In this document: positions 11,656-20,634 of the stretch, piece after piece
Numbering within the stretch: the first letter of the stretch is position 1
Layout: each line of letters opens with the position of its first letter
From: Gemmatimonadota bacterium
GTDB taxonomy: Bacteria; Gemmatimonadota; Gemmatimonadetes; Gemmatimonadales; Gemmatimonadaceae
Reading direction: 5' to 3'
Assembly: GCA_021324775.1 (NCBI GenBank)
Contig: JAJPIM010000025.1
Span: 22,048 to 86,047, forward strand
DNA length: 64,000 bases
The notes under the pieces: model-generated
What the model was told of the DNA's origin: nothing
What the model saw: only the letters and a program-made list of their open reading frames with translations
Database searches by the model: none
Program-made: the position numbers and the translations under genes

Positions 11656-12191
11656 CCCTTACTCCCTCCCTTGTCGCCCGCCTTCCGCGTCTGCTTCGTC
11701 GCGGGCGGCGGTGTCTTGCCACGTCCCTTGCTGGACGCCGTCGCGGCCGGGACGGATGATTTTGCGCGTGGGGCTGCCGGTGGCTTCTTGGGCGCCGGCG
11801 CCTTCTTCACCGGCCGCTCGGCCCCGTTGGCACCGCTCACGCCGATCATCTCGATCCGCGCCATCTCCGCGCCGTCGCCTTTGCGGTGGCCGACCTTGAG
11901 AATTCTCGTGTAGCCGCCCGTTCGCGTCGCAAAAGCCGGCCCGACGCTCTGAAAGAGCGTATCGGCCGCGCGCCGGACGTGCACGTGCCGCGTCGCCAGC
12001 CGGCGATCGTGGAGCGTGCCCCCCTTGGCCTTCGTGATCAGCCGTTCAACGAACGGCCGTAGCTCCTTCGCCTTGGCCTCGGTCGTCTCGATCGCGCCGT
12101 GTTCGATCAGCGAGATCGCGAGGTTCCGTAACAAGGCGAGTCGCTGCTCGCTCGTGCGCCGAAGTTGGCGCCCCGCTTTGCGGTGCCGCAT
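11652..12191 (-). CDS. rplQ: 50S ribosomal protein L17 with Ala/Lys/Pro-rich C-terminal tail
   Basis: The first 120 or so residues are canonical L17 (MRHRKAGRQLRRTSEQRLAL, then TRTGGYTRILKVGHRKGDGA). About 60 further residues are low complexity (repeated KKAPAPKKPPAAPRAKSS-type composition), which makes the 179 aa protein longer than the usual 115-130. Basic Ala-rich tails on L17 are known in several high-GC phyla. It follows rpoA by 15 bases, the usual alpha-operon order. Confidence 0.95.
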
Positions 12192-12206
12192 GTCGCTCCG
12201 TCTCCC

Positions 12207-13274
12207 TTACTCTTCCTCGTCGTCGGGCGCGTTGGCCGCGGCCCGGCTCGGCGGCGTCCCCCAGTCGAGGATCCGCACCCCATCGGGCGACTCCTCGTAC
12301 CGCATTCCGAAGTTCAGCCCCTTCCGCTCCAGCAGATCGGCGATCTCCTGCAGCGACTTCTTCCCGAAATTCTTCACCTGCAGGATCTGGCTCTCGGTCT
12401 GCCGGACGAGATCGCCCAACGAACGGATGTTGGAGTTCTTGAGCGAGTTTACGGACCGCACCGACAGCTCCAGGTCGTCGATCGGCGTCTGCAGCTCGGC
12501 CAGCCGGACCGCATCGCCGCCAGTCGATTCCCCACCCGGGCTCACCGGGGCGGACGTGTGCGATCCGAAGCCGACGAAGTACTGGAAGTGCGTCTGCGCC
12601 AGCGCGGCCGCGTAGCTCACCGCCTCTTCCGGCGTGATCGTGCCATTGGTCTCGACCGTGAGCGTCAACCGGTCGTAGTCCGTGCGCTGGCCCACGCGGG
12701 TCTCGGCCACCGCGAAGTTCGCGCGCCGGACCGGATTGTAGATCGCGTCGATCCGCACCACGTCGATCGGCATGCCCCGCTCGAGCACGTGCTGATCGGA
12801 CTCCGTGTAGCCCCGCCCTTGCTTGGCGTAAAGATCCACGTGGATCTCGCGGTCATCCTGGAGCGTGAAGAGGTGATGGCTGGGGTCGATCACGTGCACG
12901 CCGGTTCCGAGTACGATGTCGGCCGCTGTGACAGCGCCCGGACCCGTCTTCTGAATGCGCAGGAGCGCGTCCTCCAGACCCTCATCGAGGCTCAACGTCA
13001 GCGTCTTGAGATTGCCGATGATCTGGTGGACATCCTCGACGACACCCGCAATCGTCTGGTGCTCGTGAACGACGCCATCGATGCGGAACGCCCAGACCGC
13101 CGACCCGCGGAGGGACGACAGGAGCATCCGTCGCATGGCGTTGCCCAGCGTGTGCCCAAATCCGCGCTCGAGCGGCTGCAGGCGGAACTCGGCCACGTTT
13201 GGATTGTCTTCGCGCTTCGTCGCTTCGACGAGCTGCGGCCGCACGAGGCCCCGGAGATCGATCGTGTGTGCCAT
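12207..13274 (-). CDS. rpoA: DNA-directed RNA polymerase subunit alpha
   Basis: The 355 aa product has the alpha N-terminal domain (RLQPLERGFGHTLGNAMRRMLLSSL), which dimerises and assembles the core enzyme. The C-terminal DNA- and activator-binding domain follows (NSLKNSNIRSLGDLVRQTES, VKNFGKKSLQEIADLLERKG). An acidic tail ends in DDEEE. It is slightly longer than the usual 315-340 aa. It lies in the standard rpsD-rpoA-rplQ order. Confidence 0.97.
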   Translation of the reverse strand: MAHTIDLRGLVRPQLVEATKREDNPNVAEFRLQPLERGFGHTLGNAMRRMLLSSLRGSAVWAFRIDGVVHEHQTIAGVVEDVHQIIGNLKTLTLSLDEGLEDALLRIQKTGPGAVTAADIVLGTGVHVIDPSHHLFTLQDDREIHVDLYAKQGRGYTESDQHVLERGMPIDVVRIDAIYNPVRRANFAVAETRVGQRTDYDRLTLTVETNGTITPEEAVSYAAALAQTHFQYFVGFGSHTSAPVSPGGESTGGDAVRLAELQTPIDDLELSVRSVNSLKNSNIRSLGDLVRQTESQILQVKNFGKKSLQEIADLLERKGLNFGMRYEESPDGVRILDWGTPPSRAAANAPDDEEE

Positions 13275-13401
13275 TGCTGATTGATCCTTATGTGTTGGTC
13301 ATGCCGGACACCGTGCCCGGCAACGTTCCACCCCGCCCCTAACGCGCGGTGGCTCCGTACGGGGGTTAGGGCCCCGACCGCGCGGCGCTTCGCGCCACGC
13401 C
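13275..13401 (-). other. rpsD-rpoA intergenic spacer with inverted repeats
   Basis: This 127-base gap is the largest in the rpmJ-to-wza run. It holds CCCTAAC (13336-13342) facing GTTAGGG (13365-13371), and a short GC hairpin with a CTTCG loop (GGCG/CGCC) just before the rpsD stop. An attenuator, processing site or secondary rpoA promoter is possible, but no clear -35/-10 pair or U-tract is visible. Nothing else is seen in it. Confidence 0.3.
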
Positions 13402-14034
13402 CTACTTCGAATACAGCTCGACGACGAGCTGTTCCTGCGCCGCGATCGGAATGCTCGCCCGCTGGGGGCGCTCGAGCATGCGGCCGCTGAACGACTCCCG
13501 GTCGACCGCCAACCACGCCAGCGGAGCGCCCCGCGATGACTGCTCCATGGCCGACAGAATCGACACCTGCTCGCGCGACTTCATCCGCACGCGAACCTCT
13601 TCCCCGGGCCGCACCAGGTAGCTCGGCACATCGACCGAGTGTCCGTTGACCTCGACGTGGCGGTGCCGGATCAACTGGCGCGCCGCCTTGCGGCTCGCCG
13701 CGAACCCCATCCGGTACACCATGTTGTCGAGCCGGCTCTCGAGCGCCGCCAGCAGGTTGTGCCCGGTAATGCCCGGCATCGGGTTCACACGCTCGAAGAC
13801 GTTGCGGAACTGCCGCTCGCTGAGACCGTAGATCCGCTTGATCTTCTGCTTCTCGCGCAACTGCCGCGCGTACTCTGACGACTTGCGACGGCGTGCCGTG
13901 CTCTGGCCATGCTGTCCTGGAGCATACGGCCGCCGCTCCACGGGACACTTCTCGGTGAAACACTTCGTGCCCTTGAGAAACAGCTTCGTGCCTTCACGCC
14001 GGCACTGGCGGCAACTGGGTCCGAGATACCGCAC
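13402..14034 (-). CDS. rpsD: 30S ribosomal protein S4, zinc-binding form
   Basis: A 210 aa S4 with the zinc-type N-terminus: cysteines C8, C11, C25 and C30 in SCRQCRREG and KCFTEKCPVERR. The S4 RNA-binding domain follows (LESRLDNMVYRMGFAASRKAARQLI, HVEVNGHSV). S4 nucleates 30S assembly and, in many bacteria, represses its operon. It starts 3 bases after rpsK. Confidence 0.97.
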   Translation of the reverse strand: MRYLGPSCRQCRREGTKLFLKGTKCFTEKCPVERRPYAPGQHGQSTARRRKSSEYARQLREKQKIKRIYGLSERQFRNVFERVNPMPGITGHNLLAALESRLDNMVYRMGFAASRKAARQLIRHRHVEVNGHSVDVPSYLVRPGEEVRVRMKSREQVSILSAMEQSSRGAPLAWLAVDRESFSGRMLERPQRASIPIAAQEQLVVELYSK

Positions 14035-14037
14035 TGC

Positions 14038-14415
14038 TTAGACCCTCCGCCGCTTCGGCGGGCGGCACCCGTTGTGCGGAATCGGCGTCACGTCCTTGAT
14101 CGACTTGACCTGCAGGCCGGCCGTCGCGAGCGCCTGAATCGCCGACTCACGGCCGCTGCCCGGTCCCTGCACGCGCACGTGCACGCGACGGACACCGAGC
14201 GTCATCGCTTCACGGGCCACCTGCTCGGCCGCCACCGTCGCCGCGAACGGCGTCGATTTCTTCGAGCCCTTGAACCCCGCTTTGCCGGCCGATCCCCACG
14301 CCACCGTGTTCCCGTGACTGTCGGTAATGGTCACGGTGGTGTTGTTGAACGTGGCACTGACGTGGGCGATCCCTTCCGCCTCAATGACGCGCTTTGTCTT
14401 CTTTGCGGTTGCCAT
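14038..14415 (-). CDS. rpsK: 30S ribosomal protein S11
   Basis: A 125 aa S11 with the hallmark segments [18 protein letters not shown] and [17 protein letters not shown], ending in [18 protein letters not shown]. It sits on the 30S platform near the Shine-Dalgarno helix. It lies in the standard rpsM-rpsK-rpsD order, with 45 bases separating it from rpsM. Confidence 0.97.
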   Translation of the reverse strand: MATAKKTKRVIEAEGIAHVSATFNNTTVTITDSHGNTVAWGSAGKAGFKGSKKSTPFAATVAAEQVAREAMTLGVRRVHVRVQGPGSGRESAIQALATAGLQVKSIKDVTPIPHNGCRPPKRRRV

Positions 14416-14460
14416 GTCGTGATCAGGTATATGCAGACGGGTGAGGCAGAGCTCCCCCGA

Positions 14461-14838
14461 TTACTTCGTGACCTTCTTCTTGCCTGCGATCGCGCGGCGC
14501 GGACCCTTCTTGGTTCGAGCGTTCGTATGCGTGCGCTGCCCCCGGACCGGCAGACCCTTCCGATGCCGAATGCCGCGGTAGGACCCGATGTCCATCAGGC
14601 GCTTGATGTTCATCGCCACTTCGGTCCGCAGCGCACCCTCGACCCGATAATCCCGCTCGATCGCCTGCCGCAGCCGGTTGACGTCCGCGTCCGTCAGCTC
14701 GCGCACCCGGAGCGCCGAACTGACGCCGGTCGTCGCCACGATCTTGCGAGCGGTTGCGCGGCCGATGCCGAAGATGTACGTCAGCCCGACCTCGACCTTC
14801 TTGTCCCGGGGTAGATCGATCCCTGCGATCCGTGCCAT
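14461..14838 (-). CDS. rpsM: 30S ribosomal protein S13
   Basis: A 125 aa S13. It begins [21 protein letters not shown], contains the helix-two-turn-helix [10 protein letters not shown], and ends with the basic [21 protein letters not shown] tail that contacts tRNA in the P site. It starts 3 bases after rpmJ. Confidence 0.97.
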   Translation of the reverse strand: MARIAGIDLPRDKKVEVGLTYIFGIGRATARKIVATTGVSSALRVRELTDADVNRLRQAIERDYRVEGALRTEVAMNIKRLMDIGSYRGIRHRKGLPVRGQRTHTNARTKKGPRRAIAGKKKVTK

Positions 14839-14841
14839 CGG

Positions 14842-14958
14842 TCAGCCTTGGCGCTGCTTGTGCTTCGGGTTGCGCTTGCAAATGATGCGCATCACCCCGT
14901 TTCGTTTGATCACTTTACAATGCTCGCAAATGGGCTTCACGCTACTGCGTACCTTCAC
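14842..14958 (-). CDS. rpmJ: 50S ribosomal protein L36, zinc-binding form
   Basis: A 38 aa L36 with a GTG start at 14958 ([19 protein letters not shown]). The zinc ligands are C11, C14, C27 and H33. It is the first gene of the ribosomal run. infA and secY, which often precede rpmJ, are not in the 316 bases upstream, and the next gene upstream is a porin. Confidence 0.95.
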   Translation of the reverse strand: MKVRSSVKPICEHCKVIKRNGVMRIICKRNPKHKQRQG

Positions 14959-15274
14959 GGCCAGGCTCCTGATACAGCGACCGCCAGCGGTCCGCCTGTG
15001 CGGACTGCCTGGCGATCGTCATCAAAATCGGGACAAGCTCAGGAACTTATTGGGTTTAGGCACCCAAAGCAAGGCGTCGGCACGGTAGACCGAGGACCGG
15101 CCCGCGACGCAATTTGCCACCCATTTCGCGTGCGCTCTGCCCCCTCGACAGGCCGCCACCAGCGCCACCTGAGGCCGGCACGGGTTCGCGGCGCACAATT
15201 GTTTGCCTTCGCAGAGGCGGGTCGCGACCGTATTCCAGCCGGCACCGACGGATGGAGCGCACCCGGAAATGCGC
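14959..15274 (-). other. Gene-free 316-base region upstream of rpmJ with an inverted repeat
   Basis: I see no credible gene here. The region must contain the 3' end of the porin transcript and probably the promoter of the rpmJ operon. A perfect inverted repeat TTGGGT-N6-ACCCAA lies at 15050-15067. Overlapping it on the minus strand, TTGCTT and TAAGTT are spaced 17 bases apart, a weak sigma70-like candidate. No porin terminator with a U-tract is evident. Confidence 0.4.
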
Positions 15275-16717
15275 TCAGTAGTGGAGGTTCGCGCGGATCG
15301 TGTAGACGTAAAGCGGGCCGCGGTCCTCGTTGTAACCAGGGTTCTCGATGTGCTGGATAGCGGGTGAGATCTGGGCGAACGAGACATGCGGGATCTGTAC
15401 CCGGTAGTACAGCTCGATGATGTTCTCGGGGCCATAGCGGCGCAGGGCTCCGTCGCCGAGGAGGAATCCGACACCGCCCGCGGCGAGGTAATCGCGGTGG
15501 TCCTCCGAGATGCCGTCTACGACGTCCGCGATCCCGAGCCGATCGGCCGAGCGTGACCAGAGCGTCCCGGCGAGCTGCAACCCGCCGCTCAGATGCCGGT
15601 CCGCCTCCGTGAATATGAAGTCTTCCGTCTTGCCATCACTCCACCCGAGCCGCAAGAAGACCCCAGTATTCCCCGAATCGGCGAGCGGCTGTTCGAGATT
15701 CAGTCCGAACCCGTACTTGACCCGGCCACGGCGGTCATCGGCCACGATGTCGGGCGTGGTGTCACGCGCTTCGGCGATGCCGATCGCATCCCGATAAATC
15801 CCCATCCGCCCGCGGTTTTGATACGCGAGCAGCCGGAACACCGTACCCACCCCGTCTGGCGACACCGTGAGCTCGCCGTTGAGTGCGTGCGCGTCTGCAA
15901 TGTCGTTGTCGAGGGTATTGCCGTTGGCAATGACCGGCATCTGCGCCGCCGCAATTCGCAGCGCCCAATGGGGGCTCACATACCCCAGAAGCACCCCGTT
16001 CGTGTAGCCGCGCGTATTCGCGGCGTAGTCCCACGCCGCGTTGTCCCAGAGTCCAAAGTCCATGAACTGGTAGCGCGTACTGCTCGCATAGCGATTCTGG
16101 TCGAGGTCATCGTTCAGCGCCCATTTACCGGCCTTGATCTCGATCCGCGCTGACGGCTCCGCCCCAGGAACCTGATCCATGGCGTGGGGTGCCGTGTCAC
16201 GAGCGGTCCCAACGGGAATGAGATATTCGGCGAACGAGCGCGCCAGGTATGGTCCCTGCCCCAGGTTCGCGACGCCCTGGCGTATCACGTCGCCATCGGT
16301 GAGCCCCGCCAAACCCAGGGCGTGGCCCAGCCCTCCGCCGCGCGCATCTTCGAAGTCGGCATAGAGGCGGAACCCACTCGTGACGCGTGATCCGAAGTAC
16401 ACTCCGTAGGTGTGCGTGTTCTGATGGTCGCCGTGATTCGTGAGGCTGTTCTGTCCGCTGTACAATGCGTGGAACGGCGGCATGTCTTGCCCGATGTAAG
16501 TGAACTGGGCTCCCAATAACCTCGGGAACCACGGGTACCGGTCGTAGAATCCCGCGCCGGCGCGAGCCTGCGCTCCACGAGCCGCGGAGTCGGGCGGCTG
16601 CCCGTCCGCCCGCGCATCGCGCGAGTCCGCGTAGTCTCCTTGCGCGCGAGCCAGTGCTGGCGTCGCCAGCATGGCAGTGATCAACGTCCACGCGATCCAC
16701 CGTGCGCGGACTGTCAT
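15275..16717 (-). CDS. Carbohydrate-selective porin, OprB family
   Basis: About 480 aa from the ATG at 16717 (MTVRARWIAWTLITAMLATP), with a signal peptide ending near ALARAQG. The frame is open 57 bases further upstream, but that would precede the signal with a charged stretch. The mature part has alternating beta-strand composition with repeated Gly/aromatic turns, for example FTYIGQDMPPFHALYSGQN, KYGFGLNLEQPLADSGNTGV and a C-terminal YVYTIRANLHY strand, as in OprB porins. It would admit sugars through the outer membrane. It stands alone between pyrF and the ribosomal operon. Confidence 0.7.
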   Translation of the reverse strand: MTVRARWIAWTLITAMLATPALARAQGDYADSRDARADGQPPDSAARGAQARAGAGFYDRYPWFPRLLGAQFTYIGQDMPPFHALYSGQNSLTNHGDHQNTHTYGVYFGSRVTSGFRLYADFEDARGGGLGHALGLAGLTDGDVIRQGVANLGQGPYLARSFAEYLIPVGTARDTAPHAMDQVPGAEPSARIEIKAGKWALNDDLDQNRYASSTRYQFMDFGLWDNAAWDYAANTRGYTNGVLLGYVSPHWALRIAAAQMPVIANGNTLDNDIADAHALNGELTVSPDGVGTVFRLLAYQNRGRMGIYRDAIGIAEARDTTPDIVADDRRGRVKYGFGLNLEQPLADSGNTGVFLRLGWSDGKTEDFIFTEADRHLSGGLQLAGTLWSRSADRLGIADVVDGISEDHRDYLAAGGVGFLLGDGALRRYGPENIIELYYRVQIPHVSFAQISPAIQHIENPGYNEDRGPLYVYTIRANLHY

Positions 16718-16798
16718 CGGGTTCGGCACTGGTCTGGTATTCACGCGTTCGGAAGGCACCGTGCCATCGCGCACGGATCACCCTACGACGGCGTGCCT

Positions 16799-17578
16799 CT
16801 AACCCAACTCCGCGAGCACGCGACGCATGGCATCCCGCGCGACCGGCGCCGCCGTCACCGTGCGCCCCACAATCACGTAGCTCGCACCCGCGGCCACAGC
16901 CTCTCCGGGCGTCACCACCCGCAGTTGGTCGTTCGCGGCCGAGCCCGTGAGCCGCACCCCCGGGATCAGCAGCTTCAGCGTGTTGCCGTATCCCACCCGC
17001 ACCGCCGGCGCCTCGGCGCCCCCACACACGATCCCCGTCACGCCCGCCCGCCGCGCGATCTCGGCTAGCCGCAGCACTTCATCCTGCACGTTTACGCCAG
17101 TGCGGCCCCAGGCTTCGCCGAGTCGCTCGCCATCGAGTGACGTCAGCACGGTGACTGCGAACACTTCACATTCCCCGCCGTGTCCAGCCTGCGCGGCGCC
17201 CTGACGGGCACCCTCCATCGCCGCCTCCATCATCGCGCGCCCGCCCGTCGCGTGAACCGTGAGGATGCGCGCCCCGATCCGCGCCGCGCTGCGCGCCGCC
17301 CCACGGGTGGTGTTCGGAATGTCGTGGAGCTTGAGATCGAGGAAGACCTGGCATCCGTGCTCGGTGAGCGAGCGCACCACCGACGGCCCAGCTCCGGTGA
17401 ACAACTCACCCCCCACCTTGTAGAACCGGCAGAGATCACCCAGCGCCGATACGATCATCAGCGCGGAATCGGCGTTCGGAACGTCCAGCGCGACGATCGC
17501 TGTCGCCTTCGGCGCGGTCGAAGGTGTGGCCGGAGGCGGCTTGTGCCCCGCCTGGGGGACGTTCGGCGTTACAGTCAC
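16799..17578 (-). CDS. pyrF: Orotidine 5'-phosphate decarboxylase
   Basis: A 259 aa TIM-barrel enzyme. AIVALDVPNADSALMIV opens the fold, the catalytic DLKLHDIPNT loop (Lys and Asp) is present, and LLIPGVRLTGSAANDQLRV with YVIVGRTVTAAP forms the phosphate-binding end. It makes UMP from OMP. The frame extends to 17641, but the GTG at 17578 overlaps the pyrD stop as GTGA and gives normal length, so I take that start. Confidence 0.93.
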   Translation of the reverse strand: MTVTPNVPQAGHKPPPATPSTAPKATAIVALDVPNADSALMIVSALGDLCRFYKVGGELFTGAGPSVVRSLTEHGCQVFLDLKLHDIPNTTRGAARSAARIGARILTVHATGGRAMMEAAMEGARQGAAQAGHGGECEVFAVTVLTSLDGERLGEAWGRTGVNVQDEVLRLAEIARRAGVTGIVCGGAEAPAVRVGYGNTLKLLIPGVRLTGSAANDQLRVVTPGEAVAAGASYVIVGRTVTAAPVARDAMRRVLAELG

Positions 17579-18510
17579 GCTGGCCACTCCAGACGTCCAA
17601 CGACGTCTTTTAGGGTTTGGACTCCATGCTCGGCACACCACGCGCCCAACGCCCGCACCAGACGCTCGGGGAGCCGCGGATCCTGCAGCGCAGCCGTTCC
17701 CACGCCGACCAGCGTGGCCCCAGCCAACACATACTGCACGATGTCTTCCGCGCTGGCGATCCCTCCGACACCCATGACCGGCACTTTCACCGCGCGCGAA
17801 ACTTTCCAGGTGGCGAGCACGCCCACCGGAAGGATCGCGGGCCCGCTGACCCCACCTGTGCCAAAGCCCAGGATCGGACGCCGGCGCTCGACGTCGATCA
17901 GGAGCCCGGGCAGCGTGTTGACGACCGTGATCCCATCGGCACCCGCCTCCGCCGCCACTCGCGCGGTCGCCGCGATGTCAGGGAGCGTGGGAGAGAGCTT
18001 GACGAAGAGAGGGCGCCGGGCGGCCCGGCGAGCCTGCCCCACCAGATCCGCCAGCACCGACGGATCAGCCCCGAACTCCATGCCGCCATGCCGCACGTTG
18101 GGGCAGCTCACGTTCAGCTCGAACGCCGACACACCAGGCACCCCGTCCAGGGCGGAGATCACGGCGATGAAGTCATCCACGGTGGTGCCGACCACGTTCA
18201 CCAGGACCCGCGCCCGTCGCACGTTCGCGGCGAGCCACGGCAGGTGCTCTCGCTGGACCGCCTCCACACCGGGATTCGCGAGGCCCACGGCGTTGATCAT
18301 CCCGCCGCTGAACTCGGCGACGCGCGGAGCGGGCGCCCCCGTACGCGGCTCGACACTCACCGCCTTCGTCACGAGGCCGCCGAGGGCATCCAGGTCCATC
18401 ACGCCGGCCAGCTCGCGGCCATAGCCGGCCGTGCCTGACGCCAGGATCACCGGATTCTGGAATTCGAGTCCCGCCGCTTCGACGCGCAGTGCGGCGGACG
18501 GCGATGTCAC
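17575..18510 (-). CDS. pyrD: Dihydroorotate dehydrogenase, class 1B type
   Basis: A 311 aa FMN TIM-barrel protein. LEFQNPVILASGTAGYG is its start motif, with GLANPGVEAV and the active-site segment FELNVSCPNVRHGG, where cysteine acts as base in class 1 enzymes. IPVMGVGGIASAEDIVQYVLAGA is the FMN phosphate site. Class 1B enzymes usually pair with a PyrK iron-sulphur subunit, which is not seen here. The GTG start overlaps the amidase stop and the gene overlaps pyrF, so smpB-amidase-pyrD-pyrF look coupled. Confidence 0.92.
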   Translation of the reverse strand: MTSPSAALRVEAAGLEFQNPVILASGTAGYGRELAGVMDLDALGGLVTKAVSVEPRTGAPAPRVAEFSGGMINAVGLANPGVEAVQREHLPWLAANVRRARVLVNVVGTTVDDFIAVISALDGVPGVSAFELNVSCPNVRHGGMEFGADPSVLADLVGQARRAARRPLFVKLSPTLPDIAATARVAAEAGADGITVVNTLPGLLIDVERRRPILGFGTGGVSGPAILPVGVLATWKVSRAVKVPVMGVGGIASAEDIVQYVLAGATLVGVGTAALQDPRLPERLVRALGAWCAEHGVQTLKDVVGRLEWPA

Positions 18511-19901
18511 TGCGCCGCGGTCCTCACACGGCGCGCGTATCGCGCCAGGTACTCCGCTGTCGCTCCGGCGATCGCGTTGGCCAGCGTCGCCTGCGACGAT
18601 GACTGCGAGAGATACCGGGCTTCGGCCTTGTTCGTGCCGAATCCGATCTCCACGAGCACCGCGGGCATGAAGGCTGTCACCAATACCCGGAACCCGGCCT
18701 GCTTCACGCCCCGGTCCGGGCCAGGGTGCACCCCGCCCAGCCGCTGCTGGATGATCGCAGCCAGCTCGGACGATTCCCGCAGGTGCTCGTTCTGGTGCAT
18801 GTCATCGATGATGAAGTTAACCGGATCGGGCTGTGTTGCGTCGGCACCGGTTTCGAACCGGACAGCCTCGTTCTCGATGCGCTCCACACGGCGCGCATCC
18901 TCGGTCTTGGCCTCGGCGAGGAAATAGGTCTCGAAGCCGCGCGCGGCCGCGGGATCGTGCCACGTGGGGTTGGCCGCGTTGACGTGGATCGACAGAAAGA
19001 GGTCGCCTTTGTGCTCGTTCGCGATGCGCCCGCGGTCGGACAAGGCGATGAGCGTATCGGTCGTCCGCGTCTGCACCACGTCGATCCCTCGCCGCCGGAG
19101 CGCCGCACCCACTTTGAGCGCAACCGCGAGCGTGACCGTTTTCTCGTAGAGTGTGTGCGGGCCGCCGATCGGCCCCACCATACCGTGGTCGGGGCCTCCA
19201 TGACCGGCATCGACCACGACGAGGTAGCGCTTCCCGGCGAGAGGGTTCTCGCCGGGACCGGCATCGTCCGATGCGCCCAACAGCTCGTCCCCCGACGCAC
19301 TGACCCCTGCTACATCCCGATCATCGCCGGTGCCAGCTTCCACGGGGGCGGCAGGCGCGGGCTCCCGTTCCGGTAGCGCGGCCGTCTCGACGACTCCGCC
19401 ACCTTGTTGGACGCCGCCATCCGGCGACCGTCGGCTCGCGAGGGCGTGGTGCCTGCCCGTGGCGGATACCAGTGGCGTGAAGACACGCAGCTCGCTCTGC
19501 GCCGAGTCGTAGAGGACACCGCTGCCCATCCGGGGGAAGACGTCCGCGACCACCGCGAGCGGCAGATACAGCGTGCCGTGGTCTACCGTTGCCGGCGCCG
19601 GGAGAGGCACAATGCCGGCGGCCGACGTCGCGAAGCCGCTCTGATCGGCGACGTCGAACGTGATGCCTGGCACCGACACGGAATAGTGCCCGTTGGACAG
19701 TCGCTTGCTGCTGCCGCCCAGCGCCGTCGCCACCAGGTCGGCCCGCACCACGAGCTGGCCGTCACCACGAACGACGAACGGTACCCTGACCCCATGCGCA
19801 TCACCCGCCGCTTTCACTGTGAGCGCCGTCGGCGGCCCGGTCCGTGGCACCGACGGCAGCACCCCCTGCAACAGGCACGCGATCGCCAGCGCCAGCATCA
19901 C
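18507..19901 (-). CDS. N-acetylmuramoyl-L-alanine amidase (Amidase_3) with N-terminal stalk domain
   Basis: A 464 aa secreted protein: signal peptide (ALAIACLLQGVLP), then a copper amine oxidase N-like stalk domain (VPFVVRGDGQLVVRADLVA) to about residue 150. An acidic/Ala linker follows, then a zinc amidase domain from about residue 225 (YLVVVDAGHGGPDHGMVG, then LFLSIHVNAAN, then AVLVEIGFGTNKAEARYL). His and Glu zinc ligands are visible in DAGHGG, NEH and SIHVNA. It cleaves peptidoglycan stem peptides. The start is GTG ATG and the GTG overlaps the smpB stop. Confidence 0.9.
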   Translation of the reverse strand: MMLALAIACLLQGVLPSVPRTGPPTALTVKAAGDAHGVRVPFVVRGDGQLVVRADLVATALGGSSKRLSNGHYSVSVPGITFDVADQSGFATSAAGIVPLPAPATVDHGTLYLPLAVVADVFPRMGSGVLYDSAQSELRVFTPLVSATGRHHALASRRSPDGGVQQGGGVVETAALPEREPAPAAPVEAGTGDDRDVAGVSASGDELLGASDDAGPGENPLAGKRYLVVVDAGHGGPDHGMVGPIGGPHTLYEKTVTLAVALKVGAALRRRGIDVVQTRTTDTLIALSDRGRIANEHKGDLFLSIHVNAANPTWHDPAAARGFETYFLAEAKTEDARRVERIENEAVRFETGADATQPDPVNFIIDDMHQNEHLRESSELAAIIQQRLGGVHPGPDRGVKQAGFRVLVTAFMPAVLVEIGFGTNKAEARYLSQSSSQATLANAIAGATAEYLARYARRVRTAAQ

Positions 19902-20380
19902 CGGCCGCGCCCAGTCCTGGCCAGCGCGCGCGCCATGTCGCGCTGGTCGGACCGCCGGCGCTCATCCGCTCGCTTGTCATGCAACTTCTTCCCCCGCCCG
20001 AGACCGATCACGACTTTTGCCACTCCGCGCTTGAAATAGAGGTCGAGAGGGATCAGCGTGAGCCCGTCGCGCTCCACGGCGCCGATGAGCCGCCGGATCT
20101 CCTTCTTGTGCAGCAGGAGCTTCCGGGTGCGTGTCGGCTCATGGTTGAACTGATGCCCGGCTTCGTACGGCGCGATATGCAGATTCAGCAGAAAGACCTC
20201 GCCCCCGTTGACGGTCCCGAAGGCGTCGCTCAACGTCGCCTTGCCGCTTCGGAGTGCCTTGACCTCGGTCCCGGTCAGCACCAACCCCGCTTCCCAGGTC
20301 TCCAGAATCTGATATTCGTGACGCGCGCGCCGGTTCCGCGCAATCGGCTCAGTCTCCGTGTCGCCCGGGACTCGGGCCAT
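19898..20380 (-). CDS. smpB: SsrA-binding protein
   Basis: A 160 aa SmpB. RNRRARHEYQILETWEAGLV, LTGTEVKALRSGKATLSDAF and the C-terminal basic tail (GRGKKLHDKRADERRRSDQR) are diagnostic. It carries tmRNA to stalled ribosomes for trans-translation. It is the first gene of the smpB-amidase-pyrD-pyrF run and is divergent from tRNA-Leu. No ssrA is recognisable in the window. Confidence 0.95.
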   Translation of the reverse strand: MARVPGDTETEPIARNRRARHEYQILETWEAGLVLTGTEVKALRSGKATLSDAFGTVNGGEVFLLNLHIAPYEAGHQFNHEPTRTRKLLLHKKEIRRLIGAVERDGLTLIPLDLYFKRGVAKVVIGLGRGKKLHDKRADERRRSDQRDMARALARTGRGR

Positions 20381-20436
20381 GGCAGCTACTCTTCGTGACG
20401 GGGAAACGCGTGGAGTGGCAACAATATGCGTTCGCG

Positions 20437-20465
20437 TTGACCCCCACGGTGGGCTATCCTATACT
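20437..20465 (+). promoter_or_regulatory. Sigma70-type promoter for tRNA-Leu
   Basis: TTGACC at 20437-20442 and TATACT at 20460-20465 are separated by exactly 17 bases. The -10 ends 9 bases before the mature tRNA 5' end. It is the best consensus promoter in the window. Confidence 0.8.
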
Positions 20466-20474
20466 ACGCGGTTC

Positions 20475-20558
20475 GCCGAAGTGGTGGAACTGGTAGACGC
20501 GCTGCATTCAGGGTGCAGTGGGCGACAGCCCGTGGGGGTTCGAGTCCCCCCTTCGGCA
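20475..20558 (+). tRNA. tRNA-Leu (anticodon CAG)
   Basis: The acceptor stem GCCGAAG (20475-20481) pairs with CTTCGGC (20551-20557), with A as discriminator. The D loop contains GGTAGAC. The anticodon loop TTCAGGG is closed by CTGCA/TGCAG, giving CAG and decoding CUG. A long class II variable arm (GGGCGACAGCCC) identifies leucine, and the T arm is GGGGG-TTCGAGT-CCCCC. The 3' CCA is not encoded. Confidence 0.97.
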
Positions 20559-20578
20559 CTGATGAGCGGATTGCACAC

Positions 20579-20618
20579 AAACGGGGCCGGCTGCAACGTC
20601 GTGCAGCCGGCCCCGTTT
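20579..20618. terminator. Bidirectional intrinsic terminator after tRNA-Leu
   Basis: Perfect 17-base arms, AAACGGGGCCGGCTGCA and its complement, flank a 6-base loop (20596-20601). The terminal AAA/TTT serves both directions, so it can end the tRNA transcript on the plus strand and the minus-strand run that finishes at 20635. Confidence 0.85.
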
Positions 20619-20634
20619 GCGTCCCACGCGATCG

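Noticed and set aside
20475..20620. tRNA-Leu as a phage or island attachment site
   Set aside because: No integrase, no repeated 3' tRNA fragment and no compositional change are visible on either side.
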